Below are positions 15,661-64,000 of a stretch of 64,000 nt of DNA, piece by piece. The position numbers and the translations under genes are program-made. Location of the stretch: NCBI GenBank assembly GCA_027704905.1, contig CM051013.1:13004410-13068409 (forward strand), written 5' to 3'. Source of the DNA: Muraenolepis orangiensis (Eukaryota > Chordata > Actinopteri > Gadiformes > Muraenolepididae). Below the pieces are notes generated by a model, which saw nothing but the letters and a program-made list of their open reading frames with translations, was not told the DNA's origin and did no database searches. Each line of letters starts with the position of its first letter. The stretch's first letter is position 1.

Positions 15661-17954
15661 CAGGCCCAGAACTGGAGCGCAGGATAGGTAAAGCACCATT
15701 TACACAAGCATAGACGTAGTGCTATTAACGTATTGGTACAGGCAATTGAATTAATAAAAGACCGACAGCGCCAATGGACTTATAATAAGAACGTGTAGGG
15801 CCAAACGGGACCATATAAGGAAGTACCGGTCAAGTTCGTACTACTTCCTCATCAGAAATAAACTCTGCAGGCTAAAAGAGGTCAAGACGTCACCATTGGA
15901 TACATTATCAGGGCATTACCTAAGCACTACCTACTGCAATGCAACTTCTCAACATGCAACTGCGAGCCGGTGGGCCGTATAATATTCAGTGTCAGTTACA
16001 TGCTCATTCATCACTCATCATGCAGACGTACAGCGGGCTAACTGTAGTGCTCGGTGTCATCTAGATGGACTCATGGCGTGTATTAGTTTTCAGTTTAAAA
16101 AGCAACGGAGCGGTAGCATACACACACACACACACACGTATGTCATATTAACATTATACTCACATTGTTTAGAAGTTGTCAGTTCATCCAAGAACAAGTT
16201 ATTCGTCTCGCGAAGACCATGAGCTGCACTGTGGATAACGGCCCGATGCGGAAGAGATCAACTATAGATGATCCATAATAATGATAGCTCATACGGCCAC
16301 TTCATTAAGCTGCCATCGTTCAGATCTGGATATACAATTCGCTTACTAGCCCCATCATGGATGTATTAAACGAGTCCCATACATACTTTAACAACATGTG
16401 GTTTTGACGACAGTGTGAGAAGCCCGCAACCGTGTCTTTCCAACTAGAGCCCTCTAGTGCTTTGGGGTTGTAACTGCACACATTAACATACAATAATGGA
16501 AAAGTGGACTGCACTGTTTTTAATTAAAGTAAAGCTATAACAGGTAATTCGGGAATGCTAGATTTGATGTGTGCATAGATTAACGAGAAAGGATGTCGTC
16601 GCAGTTGTAAGAAACGGAAGAAGTATCAAGCACAACCAAAAGCTTTTTAACAAAATGTTTGCTTTATTTTTTGATATTTTTTTAAATCCAGGACAACTCA
16701 TTCAAGAATAATCAAGGAGAAATAAGCACTAACTTTATTTTATTAATATATATTTTTTTTGTTTTACATTTTGTCTGATGGGTGTTGGATGGGTGTGTTT
16801 TTTAAATTTTATTTTTTAAATCAGAATTGGTCAAAGTAAAACAAAAATAATAACTGAATATATAATCATAATAATAACAATACATTAATAATTAATACAA
16901 TTATGTGTGGTGTCAATTACAGAATAACAAGGACCCAGAAACATGGGGTTGTTACGGTTTTGACTTCTTCTGTGGTACTGAAAGAATCACCAGCACTAAC
17001 TCAACTCAATCAACGACAGCAGAACTGGAGCGCACTCACAAAGATCCACACCCCGCCTCCCAAAGAGGAAACACTTTTTTTTATTTATTTAAATAATATT
17101 TTATCAAAGCTTCTTTTTTTTTTGTTTATCTTCATAAAATGTTTCTAAAACTCCTCTTCTGTTTCTTCATTTTTATTAGATTTTTTTTGCATTTTGCATT
17201 CTTTTTCCCCGCAAGTAGTTATTCATTGTTTCTCCATTTTCCCATGTGTCTGTTTTTGCAACTGCAGGTGCCTATATATATGTGTGTGTGTGTGTGTGTG
17301 CATGAAGAAGTATGTTGGTGTGTCCTTGGCTGAGGCTCGTTATTGAAGTGTCAATGTAAATGCAAAACCCGCACGTATGAAACAATGCTCGTTTTGGAGT
17401 GCGTGTATGCACAACCAAATGTTTTGGTGTGTGCACGTGGGAGCTTACACAGAGGTGGAAGCTCACTGAAGCTATGCAAAAATGTGTGTGTGTGTGGTGT
17501 GTGTGTGTGTAAGGTAAGTATCAAGGAGTGTCAAACAGTATGTGCATGACGTGAGTATAAGTAGACTAAAGTGATTTAGACGTCCTTTCAGTGCTTATGT
17601 AGGTATTAGTTAATCAAAGTGTGTGTGTGTGTGTGTGTATACTGCTTTGATTGGTGTCCTTCCAGTGTAGAGAGCATGAGAAAGAGAGAGATGTACAGAA
17701 AGAGAGAGAGACAGAGAGACAGAGAGAGAGAGTACAAGCAAAGAGTGGGGGAAAGACCGGTAGAGTTGTGACTCCAGAAGCCTGTGGACAGTGTGGATTG
17801 AATTTCTCTTTCACGTTCTCCTTCCTTAATATGAACTCTATGTGACGCTGTGCAGTCAAACGCATAGTTCAAATCAAAAAGAAAATGAGAGAGAGCCATT
17901 ATTTGTCAACCTCCCTCGACCCCCCCCCCCCCTTCCTATGGTCTCTACTCTGCT
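15661..17954. other. Intergenic, AT-rich
   Basis: No gene was recognised. The interval holds poly-T-rich DNA (about 16640-17210), short GT runs at 17281-17300 and 17620-17638, and a GA-rich stretch at about 17683-17740. The last 300 nt are taken up by the probable 3' end of prkar2a. Confidence 0.55.
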
Positions 17955-17960
17955 TTTATT
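17955..17960 (-). terminator. Candidate poly(A) signal of prkar2a
   Basis: AATAAA on the minus strand, about 180 nt after the prkar2a stop codon. Further signals exist downstream in the AT-rich interval, so this is only the first candidate. Confidence 0.45.
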
Positions 17961-18140
17961 GGTGTGGAACATTGTACACTGTGAGGGGAATGACACCGAC
18001 AGCGTTTACTCCAGCTTGGGTGGCGTAATGTCCATATGGTTTTCTTTTTCCTCGACGACGGCTGATGTTTTGATGTGTGTGCGTGCATGTGGGTGTGTGT
18101 GTGTGTGTAAAAGGCACAGCGAGGGGCCGGAGTGGGGGTC

Positions 18141-55261
<37,121 letters not shown>

Positions 55262-55537
55262 GGCTGCGTCTGTCTCGTAAGGTGGAGGAATACTATCTAT
55301 CTACACAAATGGGAAGGGGGAGGGGGAGGGGGGGGGGGGCAAGAGGTCATACACAATGTGTTTTTTTCATTTTCTTTACCCAATCATCATTGATTATGTC
55401 ATACTGTAAAGTCACATATTGTTCTTAGTTCAACAGATGGGAAACTTGGTGCTAATACACATGTGGTGGGGTTGGGAAATGACTGACTTCAACAGATGAG
55501 TTTACTGGCTGTCAGTACATGGCCTCTACGCTCTAGG

Positions 55538-55549
55538 GTGTGTGTGTGT

Positions 55550-55617
<68 letters not shown>
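55538..55617. repeat. (GT)n microsatellite, 80 bp, one interruption
   Basis: A GT run with a GG break at 55550-55551, about 280 bp upstream of the prkar2a start codon. Confidence 0.95.
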
Positions 55618-55618
<1 letters not shown>

Positions 55619-56862
55619 ACAGCAATACTGGCAGCTCGCGTGGCAAGGGCAGCAGAGCGTTACCGACGTCACGGCAATCACATTTGACAGCTCAGGGGGA
55701 AACCAGCTTCTGCTATTCAGTTGCAAGCCGCTGCTGCTGACGAGCCATACTACCATTACATAAAAGAAAATATAAATAAAAGGACAGGCCAGTTTATCTA
55801 GCGGAACACACAGTTCTCCACGGCTGAGTGCAGAGATACGGGCCTTAACATTAGCTGTGGGACGACAGATAACCGCTGACGTCCGGGTGATCGGGCGTAA
55901 CACGAGCCCTCAGAAACACACGTCAACTCCCCGGAGCGACAGTCTAACTCTCTCACTCACTAGTTAGATAGCTAGATAGATAGATAGCTGTTAGAGAGAC
56001 CACGGTCAACCCGGCTTCGTGGCACAAGTGGGTAGCAAGTCCTACTGACATCTTGCTAGCTAGCCCCCACCCACCACCCCGATCCAGAGTCGGTTCGGTT
56101 CGCCTCCTGTTCCCGCATGAGTAAGAGTAATACGAGGAGTATAACTATTAACCCGCCGTGTACGATACACCCGGGTGGTTCGGGGTGGTTAGTAGTCGGC
56201 TTACCCACTAATCACCCAAAAGGTCGTTCGCTAATAAACCCGAGCATGGCGGACTTGCTGGTCGAAGAGCCTGAGTCACAGAAGAAGCGGCTCGCTAGAC
56301 TACCAAGTGTGTTGATCTGGTAGAGCTATAGCTAGAGAGCTCGGCTCTACCAGACCCGCCGAGAGGTGTCACCGTGCTGCTGCTACAAGTACCCCCCCCC
56401 CCCCCCCACACACACACACACACACACACACAGGTGTGTCACTTACATGTGAACGTGTATCGCCGGCTACACAAGCCAGTCCCCTCCTCGGCGTATTCCC
56501 TGCTCGTCTTTATTGCGCCTCTTCTTCCTAGTCCGTCTCCTCTCCAGCGTAGCGACCGGATCCACAGAAAAAAGTGCGTGTTATCCGGTCGGAAACCCAG
56601 CAATAAGCGGTACTATTTTTCTTCCGCTAACGTATTTTGACGCTAGGAGTGTTGCTATTTAGCCAGCCAGCCGTGAGGAGATGCTGCTGGCTGTTCTAAA
56701 AAAAAAGGGCAGCAGATCTCTTCTTCTTCGTCTTCGTCGACTTCTTCTTCTTCTTCTTCTTCTCTCCGTGTCCGCTTTCGGCTTCTCTCGCAGGCGGCGT
56801 CCACGCAGTGGCGGGAGGGCGGGACTTGCTGGTCGCGGCGGCAGCAGCAGCAGCTGCGGCGG

Positions 56863-56918
56863 GTGTGAAGCGGGTTAGGCGTGTGAAGCGGGTTAGGCGT
56901 GTGTGAAGCGGGTTAGGC
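56863..56918. repeat. 18-bp direct repeats, three copies
   Basis: 'gtgtgaagcgggttaggc' occurs at 56863, 56881 and 56901, identical in all three copies, in the GC-rich upstream zone. Confidence 0.93.
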
Positions 56919-57491
56919 GTGTGTCGTTGAGCCCTGCTGGCTGTCAACTCACTGGGGGGGGGGGGGGGAAACCTCCACCACCACCAGTGCGTTACACACA
57001 CAGATCGATCCGAGGGCGGACGAATAAACGCAAAAAGCCCTACGATTTAGAAACCGTACACATAGCACACTCGGGTGTCGACTAGACAACTCGATTAATG
57101 ACAAATGAGTTATTCCAAGTGCGTTATAAAGGACACCGTGACGCCTGTTGTAGATCCGTTCGAAACCCTCAGCCTCCCTAAGATAAGAGGCACTGAGCGG
57201 CTGTGCGAGCACCGAGGAACCGAGACCCTGCGTTGGGTCCGTTAGAGGAGGGCGTGGTTACCCCGGGCAAGACGCACACACAAAAAACGAAATAGTAATG
57301 TTTTACCGGATCCGTTTATATGTGCTTATGTTTAATAATAAGGCGCCTCAAAGACCCCGCCCACCTAAATAGTCGTCTCTCTTTCATGTGGAGAATAACA
57401 CTGACAATTTCAAAGGCACTTATTCCATGCCAAGATAATTGCAGGTGTTCTGCTCACGCTCTCGTCACTCATACACACGCACGCACACACA

Positions 57492-57649
<158 letters not shown>

Positions 57650-57967
57650 CAGTTTTATTATTTTTCATGTCAGTGTATATCAGTTTATAATGAAATATGC
57701 ACCAGACTCACCATCTTGACCCAGGACAACTTTAAGGTTGAAATGGACGTGTGAAGGTCTACACAAACTATTCTTCGTTTCATAATGCAATATTATGTTG
57801 CAGTGTTTTGCCTTTTTAGAAAGCCGGGTGTGTTTGGAAACGATGTACGCTTGGTGAGCCAAGAACCACAGGCCCTCGGGCATGTTTTTCTGTACAGATA
57901 TCCCTGTGGTCTGATATATTGAAGTAGAGATGGGAAACAAAGCAAGGAAATATACTGTAGGAAGAAT

Positions 57968-57971
<4 letters not shown>

Positions 57972-58058
<87 letters not shown>

Positions 58059-58085
58059 GAACGCATGTTGCTGTATGCATGCTTC

Positions 58086-58142
<57 letters not shown>
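57972..58142. repeat. Two (GT)n arrays, 83 and 52 bp
   Basis: The runs 57972-58054 and 58091-58142 are separated by 36 bp of ordinary sequence. They face the CA run at 57590-57646 in inverted orientation. Confidence 0.95.
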
Positions 58143-58143
<1 letters not shown>

Positions 58144-58392
58144 GACACCGAGACATGTACTGTAGCAAATATACCTGCATTTAAGAACCACACAGGTTGT
58201 TGAAACCCCTTCCCCGAAGCTAAAAGCCCCCTCTCCAAGGCCCGCCCCTTCCTACCGTGCAGCCAATCACAAGACATAACCTAATACAACTCCAGTTGCA
58301 CAACCTATAATCGTTACAATACATTTGAACCAACCTGAATGCGATTGAACTGCTGTACTGTGTAGTGTACAATATGTTTTGTGTCACAATAT

Positions 58393-58453
58393 GTGTCAGA
58401 AGGATAGGGATCGAGATAGGACGTGCCTATCTCGATCCCTCTCCTTCTGACAC
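58393..58453. repeat. 28-bp near-perfect inverted repeat with 5-nt loop
   Basis: The left arm is 58393-58420 and the right arm 58426-58453. They pair at 27 of 28 positions (A versus C mismatch near 58441) around the loop 'acgtg'. The arms start with 'gtgtcagaagga' and end with 'tccttctgacac'. The arms are neither simple repeats nor similar to other elements in the window. Confidence 0.93.
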
Positions 58454-59343
58454 CAAGTGTGGTTTTATATGAACTGATTTGATCTAAACCTATGTGACTC
58501 CAGTCATCGGTGTCCTCCACGATAGCACACATTCCTATTAATAGTAGTAAAGGATGTGGAGTAGCAGTAGTAGTAGTAGTAGTAGTAAACGACCTAATCG
58601 CGTTAGTAGTGAGCAGTAGAAGGAGATGGCCGCTTTTGAAGTCAATAAGTAGGCTAAAGGAAAGGCCCCTCCCTGCTCCTAGATCTATATGCAGCTTTTC
58701 TTGTGTGCTTCACTAATTGCATGCACCTACAGGACGCACTCACTATGCCGGCTCTACGCTCTCCACTGCCCTCCTTTACGTTGTGTGACAGCTGTTAAGC
58801 CGTTGCTATGGTCACAGGGGAGCCCAGATTTAATTCCTGGAACTACTTTGTAATTGGCTCAGCCTCTCCTCGCCTCCAACGGACGGCCAGCATTCAAACA
58901 CTGGCCTCGAGTCGCCCCCTGCTGGTGGGGAAACGTACCGCGTCTAGACGTAACGCCAACAGCGTTACGGCTGAGCCATGAACCGTACTGAGACATGAAC
59001 CGTACGTTATATCCATCCACGGCAATTCAAGGAACTGTGGATTTGCTAGTGGTAGATTTGATTCACCATTGCAAAAAAAGGGTAGCCTAGCCTACAGCTA
59101 AAGACAACATTGAAGAATCAGCAGCGGGTGGAACCGGATAGTAGGCCTATAATCATCTTCATCATCTATTTTAGAAATAAGAGGACTATACATCCTGAAT
59201 TTTCCCGAGAAGGCTCCGAACTTGAAAATGACTAATCATTTGCAACTAGAGGTCTCTTTCCCTGGTGTTCCCAAATAGGTCCTCCGGGGGACGCTGTCGG
59301 TGTATTCCCGAAATGGACCAACGATAAGTAATTGCCTACATTT

Positions 59344-59353
59344 GAGAGAGAGG

Positions 59354-59386
<33 letters not shown>

Positions 59387-59432
59387 AGAGAGAGAGAGAG
59401 AGAGGAGGGAAGAGAGAGAGAGAGAGAGGGGA

Positions 59433-59513
<81 letters not shown>
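59344..59513. repeat. GA-rich array, about 170 bp
   Basis: An imperfect GA array with GG breaks in the first half and a pure GA run from about 59450. Confidence 0.95.
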
Positions 59514-59516
<3 letters not shown>

Positions 59517-60754
59517 GACCATTTCAGTTAAATGTATTTTCTGTGGTGACCTCTTTTGGATGATAAAATACATTAGCTAAATTGAAGTGAAGAAAAACAA
59601 TACAAAAATAAAGCAATTCATTCATGCATTCATCATATGAAAGCCGCCGTCACGTTCACATAAACGATGCGGTTGTAAAGTGAACTATGTGATATATAGG
59701 CCTTATACCGCCCCCTGCCGGCTCGCCGACAGCGACAGGTGCATCTCCAGAGCAACCAACGGGTTCAGTTACAGTAGAGACGTGCTCATCAGTCACAATA
59801 CAACCGCACCCACTGGCCTATGCTACAAGCCACTCAACTGCATTTTTTACTGAATTGACCTGTGAGGTACGTTTTGAAATTCCTCATTCCCCATTTGTTG
59901 ATATGCAGTTTAATCATAGGCCTATTTCTCTAGTGTTCAGAGACTAAACATTTCATTAATTAGCAAACAACCCACCAAAGTAGAAATACACCAAAATGGC
60001 TATGTTCTGAGGTGAGGATGGAGTCGAGGTGTGAATTTCATTCAATTAAAACGGCAACAGTCAAACAGTCATGAACTTTATTTATAGAGCTTTAAAATAC
60101 CCAACATTTCATTGCGAGACCTTCAATTCCACTTAGTCTTATTTAATTACAGTTATATTACATACACTTTTTTTTACACATCATTTTGTTAGTTAGAAAA
60201 ATATGTTACATTTACAGAACAGAAGAGATGTTTAAATGCAGAACACACAGGAAGATAACACCATGACAGGATATTTACACAGGACATTCACGTTTGCTTT
60301 CTCCTTCACTTGCTTGCATTTAAGAGTCTACATTTGTTCTCCAGAGCCATTCCATGTTCATTCATTGTACTTTCGTTTAATTTAATGTTCTAAAATACAT
60401 ATCCGGCTTTTTAAAGCAGTTTTTCTGCTTGATATTCAATTAGGCAGAAATGCGACAGAAAGACACACGCTATCTTACAGTGTTATTGTTGTTGACAGTA
60501 GTGATACAGTAAAAAAAAAAAACAACTTCAACTTCCTTTAAAATGATTTATACTGAATAATTGCACACCAAAAAATATGTTGTTTTTTTCGAAAAAGGAA
60601 ACATGTACAATTGTAAGTATTGTTGTATATACATTATAGCTTCACATAATTGATACGATTTACCCAACCTTCATGTATAGAAAGCTCTCTGTGCTTCAGA
60701 GAGGCACAAATCAACCACCATAACTTTCACAAATGTGTTCCTATCTTTCCAAAA

Positions 60755-60890
60755 GTTAAACCTGCACTATGTAAGTCTTCCCATTAGTCTTCCCATTAGC
60801 ACCCTCTAGTGGTTTGAGTTGTAGCAACAGTTTTACTTGAACATTTTGAATGGACTTAATAGCTGCAAAGCTACATAGTGCAGGTTTAAC
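60755..60890. mobile_element. MITE-like element, 136 bp with 19-bp terminal inverted repeats
   Basis: The left end 60755-60773 (gttaaacctgcactatgta) is the exact reverse complement of the right end 60872-60890. The interior has no coding capacity and contains 'taatgggaagac' words in the reverse sense and 'tagcaccctctagtgg'. I could not define a clear target-site duplication, so the transposon superfamily is left open. Confidence 0.8.
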
Positions 60891-61553
60891 CTTTCAGTTG
60901 GAATACGTACAGTATTGCCTGAGGACCAACCACTACACGGTCTACCTCGGATCAAATAAAAACACCAAATAGCTACATGGCTAAGGTTTTCAAACCACTA
61001 TTTAAAATATAGAACATAACAGCTCACAGAGGAACAGTCATTGTGTTACGTTCTAAAAATGTTTTTAAAGGTGAAATATAGAAAAGCCACCTTCAAACCC
61101 GCTGGCCAATTACATGCCACTTTACTAGAAAGGTTATTTTACCCTTGGACCAAATAGATGTAATGTATTTGTGTAGTGGCTTTCCCTTAAAAACCCACTG
61201 CATCCTCTCCTACCCATGTATTCCCATATTTAGTTATATACAGCAAACAAAACCTACCTCCGTTAATATACCCTAATTATTAACAACATGTATAATGTAT
61301 TTATTAATGTACGTCTGACTGTGATGTAGGAGAGTCTGAAAGTCATTTATTTGGGATCTGGGAACAATCAAATAAAAAAAAGATCAGACCATTAACAGCT
61401 GCTGGCAGTTCTAAAAGCTGACGGCAAACTAGAATGGCATTAAAGAAGCAGCTGGAGAAGGGAATGGGCCATAAACTTTCAGTAAATAAAATATATGGCT
61501 AAATATACCAGACCACCTCAAATCCCAAATCAATCCCTGGTCCACTGGGGGGG

Positions 61554-61556
<3 letters not shown>

Positions 61557-61612
<56 letters not shown>
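61557..61612. repeat. (GA)n microsatellite, about 56 bp
   Basis: A pure GA run preceded by nine G residues. Confidence 0.95.
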
Positions 61613-61615
<3 letters not shown>

Positions 61616-64000
61616 GAGATTCCCAGGCGGTGTGGTGCTTGTTTATCCATGTGTTCCTTCTTTTTTCTCCGATAAAAACAAGAGAATGACACCGCTTGCT
61701 CCCTACCAGATCTGCTCCGGGTCCCTTATGAATACATCAATCTCAAGTTCGCCTTTCAAAAAGGTGCTGCTATGGTTACCAAAAGAGTGTCAGTCTCACT
61801 CACTCTCTCCCTCTCTCTCTCTCTCTCAACACCTTCGTGCTAATGCTAATCACGGCACTTACATTCATATGTGCGACACAGGTGGCACACTTGGAATATA
61901 TTGCAATCCACCCCCAGCCGCGGCCCACGCTAAACTGTTTAGATTAGCAATGTGAATGGTCTCATATTTTACAGTGGCAATTTGTGAGCTCGTCTCTGAA
62001 AAATTATATCTCTTCAAATGTCAAATCCCACCTGCAGTGGGGATGATTGACCACTGGGGGTGGTGTGTGGGGCAATTATGGTACTACGACAATAGAATAG
62101 AAACAAAAAGAGTTGAAAAGCAGTGATACACACAATGAATTGTTTAAGAAAGAGAGGAGAGGTCTCATTAGTCAACAACAACCGCCACCTCCGAGCTAGC
62201 AACCTACACACTGAAAATGGCAGGTTTGTTTGTTTTTCATTCGCAGAGATTTAGCCATTTAAATGCCAGGGCTCGCCTCCCCATTTGCTAATGTTCCACC
62301 AAGACCATTGTCATTGCTTTAAAGGAATACAAACAAGAAGACAGAGAGCTTCCCCCGAGAGCTTCAGCCAGAAGTGTGGGGATAGGTCTGGTTCTGTGGG
62401 ACTACTTAACATGTGGGAACTTCCGTGGCAACACATGAGAATGTTCACCATGGATACCATGTGGAGGGAAGCCCGGAATTCACGTTGGAATTTTGGAAGT
62501 GAAGAGAAGTAGAAAAGTCCAGAACAGGGGTTCCAGATCTTTTTTCGACTTGATCTGAAAGGTTTACTAAACTGGTACACTAAACTAAACTAAACTAAAA
62601 CAGGGTATTTCGGAACCCAACCATAAGCCAATTACCAATAGAAGCCATACCAAGGTCAAGGATCCAGATGATTTCCACCAGGAGAATATTGATCTCCAAT
62701 CCCTAAAAAAGGAAAGCCCCATGTGAGCCCTTCCTCCAAACCCCGACACCTGAGGTCAAGTCACGTCTAATCGCTCATGTGACACTGGATGCTGGATTAG
62801 TCTGAGACTCCAAGTTGCGGTAGCTAAAGACCTACTGCATGTGTCTATGGCTTAACGGTCGGAGGACGGACACATTGAAGGGTTAATGTTCGGGGTCATA
62901 CGTTGACATTTCCCACCGGTTCAGTCATGCCTTCCTCCATTATGTCCGTCGTTCAGCCAAGACCTCGAGTCAGAATTGCAAAATGTACACGTGACCTAAG
63001 GGTACTAAGCTAGGTGCCGACTGTGTAATAGGAACAGTACAAACAGCTGCAACTTCAGAATCTAAATCCTCTCTTGAACAACCTTTGCATCCAACGTTTT
63101 CCTATTTTTATCACCCCCTGCCCAAGGTCACAGACAAAAAAATGAAAAATAAACATACCGGCTTAAAAAGTTAAATGAGTTAGACTGACGAGAAGAGGTG
63201 TAGACCCAGAGAGACGCAGAGTAGTAGATCATCAGTAAAGACGTCCTTTCTGGTCTTTGAGCTGGGTCCCAGATGGCCTCTACACTCCCTTAATGAAGAA
63301 AACATGATTCCCTAGAGTAGGCCTCTAATATTGCCGTCAGCTGTGACCCTGCACAGGAGCAAGAGGTCACGGGGGTATGTGTGTGTGAGCGCGGTTTGGC
63401 TTCCTGACTTGAGTGAAATAGATAGACAGATAGATCGATATGGGGAAAAAGATAAGAGAAGTAGTAATATATATATATTTTTAAGTAAATGTTCCTGACC
63501 TCATGTCTTTTCCTGTTACTTGCCGGTGTAGTAGTTTGAATGTCGGGTGTTAAAGGTGTCAGTAGCTTCATTATTTGCTCGGCACTAGTCCATCGAAACA
63601 AAAGCCCTCTGGGGACAACAAGATATAATAAATAGTTATATGAACCAATATAAAAATATATATTGACGCCATGTTAAAAGCTGTTATTGAATTTCTCAGG
63701 GAGAGACACAGCTTTACTTGATTATCCCCAGCCATGCGAGGGAGGGCGGGGGTGGGGGGGTGACTACGCAGATGTTTCCTTGGTGGAAGTCCAGATAGAC
63801 GCTGGTAAAAACACACTGAGAGACAGCCGAACAACACACAGGCCTGCGCTGGGCTGTTACTGTCGAGGGGCAGCGCCCTGGTCTCAAAGGGCGCTGGGGT
63901 TAAAAATGTAACAACAACTATGTTGAGCCATCGATGCTGGGAAAAAAGTCTGTAAGCCTTTTTCTTTGAGGTTAGGAATGGTAGACTGAGTCGGCCTGAG

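Larger units (their letters stand above)
55262..57250 (-). promoter_or_regulatory. GC-rich upstream zone, probable prkar2a promoter region
   Basis: Upstream of the start codon the sequence becomes rich in CpG and GC words (for example 56820-56960 with GCGGCGG, CAGCAG and CGGGTT words) and loses the AT-rich character of the intron. Housekeeping genes such as this usually start in such zones. The transcription start is not resolved. A pyrimidine tract with 'tttgtgtag' near 55302-55345 (minus strand) suggests that a non-coding first exon lies within the zone. A (GT)n array (55538-55617) and a C/CA array (56394-56432) interrupt it. Confidence 0.45.
60061..64000 (-). other. AT-rich region, possible 3'UTR of an off-window minus-strand gene
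   Basis: AATAAA occurs on the minus strand at 60077-60082, and the following 4 kb upstream (in that sense) is AT-rich, without strong tandem arrays except GA at 61557-61612 and CT at 61803-61828. No coding exon was found on either strand. A long 3'UTR is one reading; ordinary intergenic DNA is the other. Confidence 0.25.

Noticed and set aside
56247..56322. Short frame starting 'ATGGCGGAC' on the plus strand in the GC-rich zone, a possible divergent gene start
   Set aside because: Only 25 codons before a stop, no donor that rescues a longer product, and no known divergent neighbour of prkar2a.
56863..56918. Telomere-like 'ggttag' words
   Set aside because: The unit is 18 bp with unrelated sequence between the words; it is not a (TTAGGG)n array.

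Overview
The window is nuclear DNA of a ray-finned (teleost) fish. It has spliced vertebrate genes with GT-AG introns, a 27-kb first intron, CR1/L2-type LINE and tRNA-derived SINE remnants, and a very high load of dinucleotide arrays. Sixteen CA/GT runs of 40 bp or more add up to about 2.4 kb, and there are many long poly-C/poly-G runs. This repeat load resembles what is reported for cod-like (gadiform) fishes, but the species is not established here. No bacterial, plasmid, phage or CRISPR content is seen.

Four protein-coding genes can be rebuilt exon by exon. (1) A small single-pass membrane protein on the + strand (3296-4695, 3 coding exons, 168 aa), best explained as lsmem2. (2) A hyaluronidase on the - strand (5329-8900, 6 coding exons, 475 aa), best explained as hyal3. 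(3) naa80, the actin N-terminal acetyltransferase, on the - strand (10359-11351, one coding exon, 330 aa). (4) prkar2a, the type II-alpha regulatory subunit of cAMP-dependent protein kinase, on the - strand (18141-55261, 10 coding exons, 393 aa). The lsmem2/hyal3/naa80 cluster is the conserved block of human 3p21.31. prkar2a lies in the same human band but much further away, so its position here reflects local rearrangement. The genes are not an operon and do not form one pathway: hyal3 works on extracellular or lysosomal hyaluronan, naa80 on actin in the cytosol, and prkar2a on PKA.

Layout: 1-3295, AT-rich flank without a recognised gene. 3.3-11.4 kb, the compact gene cluster, its introns largely made of (CA/TG)n. 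11.4-18.1 kb, intergenic, with a 21-bp minisatellite and a dead 5'-truncated LINE. 18.1-28.2 kb, prkar2a exons 10 to 2. 28.2-55.0 kb, prkar2a intron 1, repeats only. 55.0-55.3 kb, exon 1, followed by a GC-rich promoter zone to about 57.2 kb. 57-60 kb, microsatellites and a long hairpin. 60-64 kb, AT-rich, possibly the 3'UTR of a minus-strand gene beyond the window.

No new biological system was found. The most distinctive signals are repeats placed at functional sites: a (UG)n tract forming the 3' splice site of hyal3 exon 5 and able to pair with a (AC)n tract in the same intron; a minisatellite of about 16 copies presenting splice-acceptor-like motifs just before prkar2a exon 4; a triplet repeat coding an 18-proline run in naa80; and a highly charged insertion after the hyaluronidase active site.
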